A stretch of 64,000 nt of DNA from Saccharospirillum impatiens DSM 12546. GTDB taxonomy: Bacteria; Pseudomonadota; Gammaproteobacteria; Pseudomonadales; Natronospirillaceae. Shown in pieces: positions 36,099 through 44,166 of this stretch; within the stretch, counting starts at the first letter, position 1, and every line of letters starts with the position of its first letter. The DNA lies in assembly GCF_000423605.1 (NCBI RefSeq), contig NZ_AUIH01000008.1, positions 107,757 to 171,756 on the forward strand, given 5' to 3'. The notes under the pieces are model-generated. The model made no database searches, was not told the origin of the DNA, and saw only the letters and a program-made list of their open reading frames with translations. Made by a program: the position numbers and the translations under genes.

Positions 36099-37358
36099 AT
36101 GCGTCATGCCGATTATCAGGATTTAACGGTGTCCGTCCAGGAACTGGACATCGGTATGCGCGTAGTGGCTCTGGACCGGCCCTGGGAGGAAACCACCTTC
36201 TTGCTTCAGGGTTTTGTCATTGCCTCCAACCATGACATTCGGGAGCTGCAGCGTCAGTGTCAGACAGTCACCGTCCAGGTTCGCATTGAGTCGGTACCCA
36301 AGGGTGCCGCGCGAACTCCATCCAACCCGGGTGAAGTCACTGCCGCACCAAAACCGACTAAAACTGGCCCCGCCAGCACCCAGCGGGTCAATTACATCAA
36401 TCAGGTAAGCTTTGAACGAGCCGTCGATGCCTCCCGGCTGACGTTTGATTCTGCCCGCTCGCTGGCGACATCGATCATGGAAGGCCTGCGGGTCGGGCGC
36501 AATCTGGACGTATCCGAATGCCGCGACACGGTCGATAAAGTGGTCGACAGCATCCTGGCCAACAAGGATGCACTGCGGTTTCTGTCGATGATCAAACACA
36601 AAGACAGCTACACCGCTGAACACAGCATGAATGTCTGCATCCTGAGTGCCACCTTTGCACGCCACCTGGGCTTGCTGGAGTATGAAATCAGAGATGCCGC
36701 ACTCTGCGGCCTGCTTCACGATGTGGGCAAAAGCCGTATTCCTGTAGAAATCCTGAATAAACCCGGCCGATTTACCCGGGAAGAAGCCTACATCATGGCC
36801 GAACATCCAACGCATGGACGCAATATTCTGATGTCGGCTTCCGCCGAGTTCAAACACGCCATCGACGTCGCCCATACTCATCATGAGCGCATGGATGGCA
36901 AAGGTTACCCACGCGGTTTGCGCCACCAACAAATATCCTATTACGCCAAAATTGTTGCTCTGGCAGATGCCTACGATGCCATGACCAGCGAACGCTGTTA
37001 CGGCACCGCCAAAACCTCTGAGCAAGCCCTTAAAATGATTTTACGGGACCGGGGCAGTCACTTTGATTCCGAACTGTCGAAGAAATTCGTAACCTGCATC
37101 GGCTTCTACCCATCCGGCTGTTTGATCGAACTGGCCGGAGGGCAAGTGGCCATTGTCCTGGAACCCAGCCAAACCGATTTTGCCCGGCCACGCCTGAGGG
37201 TTCTGACCGACGACCAACAACACCGGCTGGAAACACCCTATGAACTGAACCTGGCAGACCCCACCAATCAGAGCGTGTTCATCCGGGCAGAGGTACACAA
37301 CGGCACAGCCGGCATAGATATCAATACAGCGCTTACACAAGAAATAAGTTTACTCTGA
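36099..37358 (+). CDS. HD-GYP domain protein with DUF3391
   Basis: The protein has 419 residues from ATG 36099 (MRHADYQDLTVSVQELDIGMRV); an earlier TTG/GTG extension is rejected. Residues 1-80 are a DUF3391-like N-terminal domain, followed by a linker. The HD-GYP domain is in residues 165-345, with metal ligands HSMNVC, HD at 207-208 (GLLHDVGKSRIP), HPTHG (236-240), and the signature HHERMDGKGYPRGL at 261-274. All expected residues are present, so it is a likely c-di-GMP phosphodiesterase in the cytoplasm. It has no partner domain for sensing other than DUF3391. A GGDEF protein lies at 55983-57098. Confidence 0.93.
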   Translation: MRHADYQDLTVSVQELDIGMRVVALDRPWEETTFLLQGFVIASNHDIRELQRQCQTVTVQVRIESVPKGAARTPSNPGEVTAAPKPTKTGPASTQRVNYINQVSFERAVDASRLTFDSARSLATSIMEGLRVGRNLDVSECRDTVDKVVDSILANKDALRFLSMIKHKDSYTAEHSMNVCILSATFARHLGLLEYEIRDAALCGLLHDVGKSRIPVEILNKPGRFTREEAYIMAEHPTHGRNILMSASAEFKHAIDVAHTHHERMDGKGYPRGLRHQQISYYAKIVALADAYDAMTSERCYGTAKTSEQALKMILRDRGSHFDSELSKKFVTCIGFYPSGCLIELAGGQVAIVLEPSQTDFARPRLRVLTDDQQHRLETPYELNLADPTNQSVFIRAEVHNGTAGIDINTALTQEISLL

Positions 37359-37366
37359 CTGCCCGA

Positions 37367-37900
37367 TTATTGGACAAGATGACTGAGACTGTTGCGCAGA
37401 CGCCTTACCCGGTGAACCGGCTCTGACTCACTGGCCAGGTCTGACCCCGCGTGTTGATGGTCCAGTAATCGAATCAGGCGTTCCGGCTGAACAACCCAGT
37501 TAAACGAGTGGATATCTCCCTGGTGGGTTGTCACCGTCAGTTTGCCAACCTGAAACATCAATCCGAAATCCCGGTTCACCAGATCAATACTGGCCAGATG
37601 CTTCAGCGGAATGCGACGGGTTCTTCGCCACAACAGACCCCGACGTTCCAGAATCTGTCGACTGGTAATGGAAAACGAATAGGTCATTTGCCCGATGGCC
37701 ACAATAGCGACCGGTAGAACCAGCCAGCCAGACACCAGTGAACCCGTCAATGCCAGGGCTGTCAGGGCAACCCAGACGGCGGGGTGGCGTCTACCGGTAT
37801 GCAGAATGTATTCGTCTGACGCCAAATCGGGCTGATTGCCCTGCTCTGGGTCGGTAACGGTTTTTTCAGTCTGAATGGGGTCTGTTGAAATTGAGGTCAT
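37367..37900 (-). CDS. membrane PH-domain (bPH) protein
   Basis: The protein has 177 residues from ATG 37900 (MTSISTDPI), preceded by AGGAG. Two close hydrophobic helices (about residues 47-82; VWVALTALALTGSLVSGW then LPVAIVAIGQ) are followed by a bacterial PH-type domain: SFSITSRQILERRGLLWRRTRRIPLKHLASIDLV and the closing HSFNWVVQPERLIRLL (about nt 37440-37680). This is the YdbS/YdbT-like family of unknown function. It ends nine bases from the convergent HD-GYP gene. The start codon lies at one arm of a perfect 11-bp inverted repeat. Confidence 0.85.
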   Translation of the reverse strand: MTSISTDPIQTEKTVTDPEQGNQPDLASDEYILHTGRRHPAVWVALTALALTGSLVSGWLVLPVAIVAIGQMTYSFSITSRQILERRGLLWRRTRRIPLKHLASIDLVNRDFGLMFQVGKLTVTTHQGDIHSFNWVVQPERLIRLLDHQHAGSDLASESEPVHRVRRLRNSLSHLVQ

Positions 37901-37931
37901 GGTCCTGTCTCCTGTTGAGTGACAGGACCAT
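37899..37931 (-). promoter_or_regulatory. 11-bp inverted repeat overlapping the start of the PH-domain gene
   Basis: Arms ATGGTCCTGTC (37899-37909) and GACAGGACCAT (37921-37931) are perfect complements around an 11-base loop that contains the ribosome binding site. It spans the probable transcription start and the start codon, so it may be an operator or an RNA hairpin. Confidence 0.6.
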
Positions 37932-37972
37932 ACTAAGAACAGCTCGGGACAGGCGCAGTGATCTACATCACT
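37930..37972 (-). promoter_or_regulatory. class II CRP/FNR-type promoter of the PH-domain gene
   Basis: AGTGATCTACATCACT (37957-37972) is a perfect palindrome with GTGA-N6-TCAC core, the CRP-type half sites. On the minus strand a -10-like TAGTAT (37935-37930) begins exactly where class II geometry predicts if the palindrome centre is at -41.5. The palindrome overlaps the stop codon of the CRP-type gene upstream. Confidence 0.6.
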
Positions 37973-38645
37973 CGTCCTGATCCAGCACCGCTTGCAGGGC
38001 GCCGACGTCAAGCACGGTCAATTCGCCGCGGTAAAATTGAAGCCACCCCTGCGCTTGCCACTCTTTCAACAACCGGTTGACATTCTCCCGGGCCAGGCCG
38101 GCAAACTCACCCAGTTCAGCCTGGCTAAGCTGTTGCGACAAGCGCTGCGCACCCTGGCCGTCTACCTCACCCCACTTGCGGATCAGCGTCAGTATACAAT
38201 GCGCGAGCCGAACCGGGGCCGGCGCGACAGCCCGGTGCTCAAACATATCCGACGCATTTCGAACCCGGCTGCACAACAGTCGAATGACCTGCAGGCAGGC
38301 ATCGCTGTCGTCACGCAGAACATCCGCCAGACGCTGCTTGGGTATCACCAAACCCTTTGTATCGGCCAATGCCACAGCATCAGCGCTGCGCGGCAACTGA
38401 TCCAGCGCCGACAGTTCACCGATCAGTTCGCCTGGACCCAGATGATTCAGGGTGGCTTTTTTACCCTGCAGCGACACCAGGCTGATCTCGACCAGACCGC
38501 GTTCAACCAAGTACAGCCAGCTACCCTCGTCACCTTTGTAAAACAATGCTGAACCGGCAGGAACCTGACGCGGCCGGGCATGTGCCATAAGGGTTTTCTG
38601 TGACGCAGCAGACAACGCATCGAGGATGGAGACCGGGCTAGTCAT
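37968..38645 (-). CDS. Crp/Fnr-family transcriptional regulator
   Basis: The protein has 225 residues. The N-terminal cyclic-nucleotide-binding-type domain (about 18-125) contains GSALFYKGDEGSWLYLVERG and LGPGELIGELSALDQLPRSADAVA; the PGELIGELS-RSA pattern is the phosphate-binding cassette, with Arg and Ser as in cAMP binders. The C-terminal helix-turn-helix (about 170-205) reads SQAELGEFAGLARENVNRLLKEW. There is no N-terminal Cys cluster, so it is not an oxygen-sensing FNR. It sits between the PH-domain gene (which has a CRP-type site) and an adenylate cyclase gene, both on the same strand, so cAMP is a reasonable ligand; that is inference. Confidence 0.9.
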   Translation of the reverse strand: MTSPVSILDALSAASQKTLMAHARPRQVPAGSALFYKGDEGSWLYLVERGLVEISLVSLQGKKATLNHLGPGELIGELSALDQLPRSADAVALADTKGLVIPKQRLADVLRDDSDACLQVIRLLCSRVRNASDMFEHRAVAPAPVRLAHCILTLIRKWGEVDGQGAQRLSQQLSQAELGEFAGLARENVNRLLKEWQAQGWLQFYRGELTVLDVGALQAVLDQDE

Positions 38646-38684
38646 GGCCTGACCTCATATCCCGGTTGCACCCGGCGTTCTGCC

Positions 38685-39710
38685 TCACAGTGACCCCGCC
38701 ACATAGTCACCCAGGGTGTTCAGCACCGAGGTTTCAAGACGCTCCAACTGATCAAGCGGGCCCTGCCATTGTTCGCTGAACAGAATGGCGTCGGCATCAG
38801 CTTCCACCACGCTGATTTCAATCGTCACCTGCTGATCAACTAGTAGCAGGCTGCCTTCGATGAAAAAGTCGACCTCTTCTTCGCCAAGATACCCACTGGC
38901 ATCCGTAAGCCGCCGGGCATTCGACTGGGATGCCAGCTTGATGTTTTCAAGGGGCGCCAGGTGGGATTGCAGTCGCGTCGACAGAGCTGTGGCCAGATAC
39001 TGACTCTCAGCATCAGCACCAACATACTCAAGAGGCAGAACAGCCAGGTACTCCGGTTCGTCAAAGACCTGAGAGGCAACGAAAGCCCCCGCCAGGCTGA
39101 CCACCAGGAACGTACCCAGTGCCAGCACCGACGCACGGCTGAAACGCTGGTGGCGGTAGGAAAAACGGGCCCTGGGTGAAGCTGCCGGCACTGACCCCGA
39201 AGCCAATTGCACCTGAAAGAGCTCCATCGGTTCGGGCAGGTTTTTTAACGCAAACATCCCCGCTGATTCAAACGTCAGTTGGGCATGGCTGCGCAGGTCG
39301 GTAGCAACCCGGGCCGACACCCAGACCCCGGGCGACGGGGCGTTACTTTCAATACGCGAAGCGGTATTGACGGCATCTCCAATCACGCGAATGCCGCGCA
39401 GGCCGTCGCGCTCAACAACAGTATCGCCAACATGAATACCCACTCTTAACCGGGTCTCATCCTGGCTGGCGTGCAGATCCTGTTGCAGCGCGAGCCCGGC
39501 GTGCACCGCGTCAAGGCTACTGGAAAACAGGCACAGATGTCCGTCGCCAATGGTGTCGACAATACGGCCCTGATACTGGGTAACAATGCGCTGGTGGCGT
39601 AAACGGTTGCGTTGCAGCACATCCAGCGTTGTGGCTTCATCAGCAGCCATCTGACTGGAATAGCCGACAATGTCACTGAAGAGAATGGCGTTGAGCTGAT
39701 GTTCTTTCAT
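38685..39710 (-). CDS. class III adenylate/guanylate cyclase with TolB/FlgO-like domain
   Basis: The protein has 341 residues. Residues 1-165 are a class III nucleotide cyclase catalytic domain starting NAILFSDIVGYSSQM with the first metal Asp, then IVDTIGDGHLCLF with the second metal Asp, and GDAVNTASRIES near the C-terminal end of the domain with the transition-state Asn and Arg. A single membrane helix (about 195-215) follows, then an extracytoplasmic domain (about 225-340) LAVLPLEYVGADAESQYLATAL resembling TolB N-terminal/FlgO domains often attached to such cyclases. It probably makes cAMP. It is 40 bases upstream of the CRP-type gene, on the same strand. Confidence 0.88.
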   Translation of the reverse strand: MKEHQLNAILFSDIVGYSSQMAADEATTLDVLQRNRLRHQRIVTQYQGRIVDTIGDGHLCLFSSSLDAVHAGLALQQDLHASQDETRLRVGIHVGDTVVERDGLRGIRVIGDAVNTASRIESNAPSPGVWVSARVATDLRSHAQLTFESAGMFALKNLPEPMELFQVQLASGSVPAASPRARFSYRHQRFSRASVLALGTFLVVSLAGAFVASQVFDEPEYLAVLPLEYVGADAESQYLATALSTRLQSHLAPLENIKLASQSNARRLTDASGYLGEEEVDFFIEGSLLLVDQQVTIEISVVEADADAILFSEQWQGPLDQLERLETSVLNTLGDYVAGSL

Positions 39711-39988
39711 GTCCGGGTCCTGGCTAATCGGGCAGACTTGCGCCTGCTGACCGAAGTCCTTGTGTCACACTGCCCTGTGTATTGTGAAGTTCCCTCGCCG
39801 CTAACCTTGCCGGGACTGAACACTAAGCTAGCACATTCTTTCGAACGGTACACAATAGCGGCATTGTCAGACAACATCGGCACGGATTCCCGCTTTACTG
39901 GCCGTGACTTCTCTGTAATTCTGATCTTCCGTTATCTACCGGCCCGACTACGACTCAACAAACCGAAACCCGATAGGGAGACTTTCAG
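39711..39988. other. 278-base divergent gap
   Basis: This region carries the promoters for the cyclase gene (minus) and the patatin gene (plus). No gene is supported, and no clear operator was seen. Confidence 0.4.
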
Positions 39989-41851
39989 TTGGACTCGCAC
40001 ACCCCGGATATACAGGCACACCACCAATTGCTGCTGGATCAGCATCTGACTGACTTTCTGGGCGAGATTGAGCCCGAGGCACTGGCATTGCTGCGAGAAC
40101 AACTCGATTGGGTGGAAATCGCCGGTGGCGAGACGCTGATGGAGCAGGGAGACCCGGGTGATGCACTCTATTTGTCAGTCAGCGGGCGCCTGCGTGCCTA
40201 TATAAAAGACGAGGCGGGTGCGCCACAGCCTGTGCGTGAAATGGGCCGTGGCCAGGTTTTCGGCGAAATGAGTCTGTATACCGGCGAACCGCGCACAGCC
40301 ACCGTGGTCGCCATTCGCGACTCGGTATTGGTTCGGCTGGACAAAATTCATTTCGACAACCTGCTAGCGAGCAGCCACCGCCTGTCCATGGCGCTTACCC
40401 GGCAGATCATACAACGCCTGCAAACCCAGCATATCGTCAACCCGATGCCATTGCCTGTGACGATAACGCTGGTGCCTGTATCCGAAGGTGTTAACCCCGG
40501 TGATATGGCAGCCCGACTAAAAACCCAGCTGGAACAACAGGGCTCGGTCACCCTGCTCGATTCCTCGATACTGGAGGCGCACCTGGCAAAGTCAGACCCA
40601 GCGTTGCACTCCGACTCTCGCGACCGGCAGCGGCGTATCACACTGTTTTTGGACCAGGTCGAATCGGACTCCGACTTTGTACTGTTGGTGGCCGACGACA
40701 CCCCGTCGGACTGGACCCGGCGCTGTTGCCGGCACAGCGATGAAATCCTGCTATTGGCTGACGCCACCCAGTCCCCGGCGCTGCATCCGATCGAAACCGA
40801 ATGCCTGAGCGGAGGCTCACTGCGCACGGAAGCGGCAGAAGTGCTGGTGCTGCTACACCCTGCCGACACCCGGGCACCGCGCAACACCCGGACCTGGCTT
40901 GAGCGGCGACCAGTAACCGACCACGTTCATATCCGGCCCGATCTTGAACGCGATATGGCCCGGTTGGCCCGAATAGAAACCCGCACAGCGGTCGGCCTGG
41001 TTCTGGCAGGCGGTGGCGCTCGCGGATTTGCACATCTGGGCGTGTTCAAGGCACTGCAGGAAGCGGGTATGGAAATCGACTACGTCGGCGGTACCAGCAT
41101 GGGGGCGGTGATGGCCGCCCTCGTTGCAGCAGACCAGCCCATTGACCCCACCTTCGACATCTGCCGTCGTTCGTTTCAACTCAATCCGACAGGCGATTTC
41201 AACTGGCTGCCCATGCTGTCGCTGATTCGCGGCCAACGTCTGGCCAAAATCATTGCACAGGCGTTTAAAGAGCTGCTCGGACACGACGCCGACCTGGAAG
41301 ATTTCTGGAAAACCTATTACTGCGTCGCGACCAACTATTCCCGGGCCGAAGAACATGTCATGCGCCACGGTCCGTTGGCGAAAGCTCTGCGCGCGAGCAC
41401 AGCGATTCCCGGGGCACTGCCTCCTATTTTGCACAAAGGCGACTTATTGTGTGATGGCGCCACCCTGAACAACTTTCCGGTCGACATCATGCGCAAGGCC
41501 CGTGGCGTTGGCACGGTGATCGGAATCGACCTGAGCGTCACTGCACGACGACCACTCACCTTTGATGAAGTCCCCGGCACCTGGGCGCTACTGCGCGATC
41601 GGCTGCGCAAACGTCATAAGCGCAAATACAAACTTCCGTCACTGGCATCCTACCTGATGAATGTCAGCATTTTATACAGCACCTCGCGGCGCACCCAATC
41701 AGAGCAATTGACCGACCTCTACTTCAACCCGCCGCTGAAAAAGGTTGGCCTACTCGACTGGCGTCGCTTCGACCAGGCCGTACGTCAGGGCTACGATCAC
41801 GGGAAAGAGGTACTGGCACGACAAGCTGCGGGCGAAAAAACGACTCAATAA
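39989..41851 (+). CDS. patatin-like phospholipase with cyclic-nucleotide-binding domain (NTE-like)
   Basis: The protein has 620 residues from TTG 39989, supported by GGGAG seven to eight bases upstream. Residues 25-145 are a cNMP-binding domain (ETLMEQGDPGDALYLSVSGRLRAYI, then MGRGQVFGEMSLYTGEPRTATV with the phosphate-binding cassette). Residues 155-320 form a linking domain of NTE type. Residues 335-500 are the patatin domain: oxyanion glycines GGGARGFAHLGV (341-352), the nucleophile Ser370 in GGTSMG, and catalytic Asp489 in LCDGATLN. The C terminus continues with DEVPGTWALLRDR and YFNPPL. It acts on lysophospholipids in the NTE family. It may be allosterically controlled by the cAMP made by the divergent cyclase (inference). 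No signal peptide is seen. Confidence 0.93.
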   Translation: MDSHTPDIQAHHQLLLDQHLTDFLGEIEPEALALLREQLDWVEIAGGETLMEQGDPGDALYLSVSGRLRAYIKDEAGAPQPVREMGRGQVFGEMSLYTGEPRTATVVAIRDSVLVRLDKIHFDNLLASSHRLSMALTRQIIQRLQTQHIVNPMPLPVTITLVPVSEGVNPGDMAARLKTQLEQQGSVTLLDSSILEAHLAKSDPALHSDSRDRQRRITLFLDQVESDSDFVLLVADDTPSDWTRRCCRHSDEILLLADATQSPALHPIETECLSGGSLRTEAAEVLVLLHPADTRAPRNTRTWLERRPVTDHVHIRPDLERDMARLARIETRTAVGLVLAGGGARGFAHLGVFKALQEAGMEIDYVGGTSMGAVMAALVAADQPIDPTFDICRRSFQLNPTGDFNWLPMLSLIRGQRLAKIIAQAFKELLGHDADLEDFWKTYYCVATNYSRAEEHVMRHGPLAKALRASTAIPGALPPILHKGDLLCDGATLNNFPVDIMRKARGVGTVIGIDLSVTARRPLTFDEVPGTWALLRDRLRKRHKRKYKLPSLASYLMNVSILYSTSRRTQSEQLTDLYFNPPLKKVGLLDWRRFDQAVRQGYDHGKEVLARQAAGEKTTQ

Positions 41852-41865
41852 AAGAGGCAATATCG

Positions 41866-42489
41866 TTGCGAAACACAGTAAGAGTAAAGCGGCTGGCTGC
41901 CTTGCTCATCGCAAGCGTCCTGCTGCTGACGGCTTGTGGCGGCGCCCAACTCGACCCGATCGGCCCCGGTGATCGAATTCTGGCATTCGGTGATAGCCTG
42001 ACGGTGGGCGTAGGCGCCAGCAACAGCAACGCCTACCCAGCCGTGCTGCAACAGCTAACGGACATTGAAGTGATCAATGCCGGTGCGTCCGGCGAAACCA
42101 GCGCCCAGGGCCGCCAGCGACTGCCTGGGGTGCTTGACCAGTTCCAGCCCGACCTGGTTATTCTGTGCCACGGTGGCAACGATTTTCTGCGCCGCCAGGA
42201 CACCAACGGTACCAAAGCCAACCTGGCCGCCATGATCGAGCTAATGCAATCGAGAGGAATCCAGGTAGTGTTGATTGGCGTACCGGAACCAGGCCTTTTT
42301 CTGTCGTCGGCCCGGCTGTACGAGGAACTGGCCACGCAATACGACGTTCCAGTCGAAAACAACATCATGGCCGACTTGCAAGGCAACGCGAGTTTGAAAT
42401 CGGACCAGGTGCACCTTAATGGCGAGGGCTACCGGCAGTTTGCTCAGGCCGTCTCGGCTCTGCTATACGATACCGGCGCCCTGCCCTGA
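41866..42489 (+). CDS. GDSL-type esterase lipoprotein (TesA-like)
   Basis: The protein has 207 residues from TTG 41866, with GAGG at 41855-41858. The lipoprotein signal ends LLLTAC with the lipidated Cys24. The GDSL block AFGDSLTVGVG carries the nucleophile Ser44; NAGASGETSAQG supplies the oxyanion Gly, HGGNDFLRR the Asn, and DQVHLNGEGY the catalytic Asp and His. It fits the TesA/arylesterase family (lysophospholipase or thioesterase), anchored in the periplasm. It is 15 bases after the patatin gene, so both are likely one operon devoted to lipid ester hydrolysis. Confidence 0.92.
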   Translation: MRNTVRVKRLAALLIASVLLLTACGGAQLDPIGPGDRILAFGDSLTVGVGASNSNAYPAVLQQLTDIEVINAGASGETSAQGRQRLPGVLDQFQPDLVILCHGGNDFLRRQDTNGTKANLAAMIELMQSRGIQVVLIGVPEPGLFLSSARLYEELATQYDVPVENNIMADLQGNASLKSDQVHLNGEGYRQFAQAVSALLYDTGALP

Positions 42490-42576
42490 ACAAAGCCTGT
42501 AACGCCATGCGAGCCAGGCACATTCAATGGGCAAAACTGGCGCGCCAGATGCGATCAACGTTAGGAGGTCGAGCCG

Positions 42577-43101
42577 ATGTTTCAATCACTGTTAACCCGC
42601 ATACCTGCAATGGCCATAATCGGTACCTGCGTGACCCTTACATCAACCGCCATTGCTGAAACATTCAGGCCAGTTACCGGCCTGGCATTGCCGGACGTAC
42701 CGGCGCTGCTGACACTCAAAAATGAGGTCAGCGACTCACCAGAAGGGCCTGTATTCATCAATATTTGGGCCAGTTGGTGCAAACCCTGTATTGACGAGCT
42801 TCCTGCCCTCAACGCCCTGAAAGCACGCTATCCGGACGCCGGAGTTCAATGGCTCGCGCTGAATTATGGAGACAGTCTTGACCAGGTAAAACAGTTTATG
42901 AACACCCACTCGATAGACATGCCGGTCATGCTCGATGCCACCACACAGTTTACCCGGCAATTGCCACTGACAGGTTTGCCCGCCACCTTTCTGGTAGACA
43001 GCCATGGCCAGGTACGTTACCAGCTCGACGGCTATGCAGACTGGAACGACCCGGCGCTAATAAGGCAGTGGGAAGCGCTATTACCTGAGCTGACCCAATA
43101 G
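42577..43101 (+). CDS. TlpA/ResA-like thioredoxin-fold protein
   Basis: The protein has 174 residues; AGGAGG is at the right distance from ATG 42577. The signal peptide (residues 1-28) sends it to the periplasm. The thioredoxin fold has the active-site CKPC (Cys68 and Cys71, in INIWASWCKPCIDELPAL) and the cis-Pro in LTGLPATFLVD. Family members reduce disulfides, including those in apocytochromes c or copper centres. Its position between the lipase operon and the cytochrome oxidase operon suggests but does not prove a role in oxidase or cytochrome maturation. Confidence 0.88.
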   Translation: MFQSLLTRIPAMAIIGTCVTLTSTAIAETFRPVTGLALPDVPALLTLKNEVSDSPEGPVFINIWASWCKPCIDELPALNALKARYPDAGVQWLALNYGDSLDQVKQFMNTHSIDMPVMLDATTQFTRQLPLTGLPATFLVDSHGQVRYQLDGYADWNDPALIRQWEALLPELTQ

Positions 43102-43432
43102 CGAAGACGAATCCACGCAGCTTTTATACTGATTTACGGTTAAAAAATATCTGTTAATAGCGAAAAAAACATGATGTGTGAATAAATATTCACGTTGTAT
43201 ATCTATTTTAGTGCATTAACCGACTGATATTTCGACTGTTTTAAAGATTGGCATGAATGTTCACACAGCTATCGTTCAGATTGAATCGCAATTCAACACC
43301 CCATTAGTCTTTTTTAGCCGGTTGAAAAAACACAGGCTTGAATTAACGTTAAGCCAAACAATAAAAACCAGGTAGCTGTTCAACAGCGAACCCTTGGTTA
43401 AATAAAAGATCTATCGAAAAAGAGGGTCTCCA
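43102..43432. other. A/T-rich 331-base intergenic stretch with TGAA/TTCA palindromes
   Basis: Clearly more A/T-rich than the flanking genes. It contains two TGAA-N6-TTCA palindromes (43179-43192 and 43282-43295; the first is GTGAATAAATATTCAC) and one TGAA-N2-TTCA (43254-43263). This is likely a regulatory region for the downstream gene; see the findings. No short gene was detected. Confidence 0.6.
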
Positions 43433-43966
43433 ATGAAGTGCTTATACTATTTATCGCCGACATTGAAAGAAAGCGCCGATATCGCAAAGGATTTGCACGA
43501 AGTTGGTATTTCCGACTGGTACATACACGTCATCAGTAAAGACGAGTCCGGCCTAACCCAAAAGCACATTCAATCGGCCAACTATATCGAAACACTCGAC
43601 CTTTATCACAGCTCCATACTTGGAGGGCTCATCGGGTTTTGTGCGGGCCTGTTGCTGATCACTCTGTTTCACATGACGGGTGTTTTTAGTGACAGTCTTC
43701 CCTGGTGGGTAAATGGAATCTTCGTGGCCGTCACCACTCTGTTTGGTATCTGGGAAGGAGGCCTATGGGGCGTCGACACCGAAAACAAGAAGCTGCAACC
43801 GTTTCACGACGACATCGAAGCGGGCAAATACCTGATTCTGATATACACGCCAAAAGGCCAAGAGGGCGCGGTTAAAAAGGCCATGGAAGAACGCCACCCT
43901 GACGCTCAGTTTGCGGCTATCGACCGACATTTTATTTCACCTTTTTCAAAGCTTAAACGCGTTTGA
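43433..43966 (+). CDS. two-helix membrane protein of unknown function
   Basis: The protein has 177 residues; GAGGG lies upstream of ATG 43433. N-terminal cytoplasmic residues 1-55 are followed by two membrane helices (about 62-85 and 92-112, IGFCAGLLLITLF and GIFVAVTTLFGIWEGGLWG). The C-terminal domain has a KYLILIYTPKGQEGAVKKAM stretch. The layout resembles DUF1269-like/magnesium-homeostasis-linked proteins with two helices, but I do not assign a family. It precedes the oxidase operon by about 200 bases and follows an A/T-rich regulatory region. The function is unknown. Confidence 0.65.
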   Translation: MKCLYYLSPTLKESADIAKDLHEVGISDWYIHVISKDESGLTQKHIQSANYIETLDLYHSSILGGLIGFCAGLLLITLFHMTGVFSDSLPWWVNGIFVAVTTLFGIWEGGLWGVDTENKKLQPFHDDIEAGKYLILIYTPKGQEGAVKKAMEERHPDAQFAAIDRHFISPFSKLKRV

Positions 43967-44166
43967 TCAACCCTGGGGTCGAACGCCAAACAGGAGTCCG
44001 GGTTCGGTTTGAACCGGGGCCGCTGAATAACCGGCGGTAGGAATCGGCCCAACCTAATAACAACACCAAGCTACCTGGCGAAATACACAGCAGAAACTCC
44101 GTGCTGTTTCGCTACGCGCCAGCTGCGAACTCAACGTTCGGGCCGGTCGTGCTCAGGAGGGACACT

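Noticed and set aside
36123..37025. Open frame on the minus strand opposite the HD-GYP gene (300 residues)
   Set aside because: Mirrors a gene with complete HD-GYP motifs; no independent support.
43971..43979. TTTGATCAA after the 177-residue gene as an FNR box
   Set aside because: The half sites touch with no four-base spacer, so it does not match TTGAT-N4-ATCAA.
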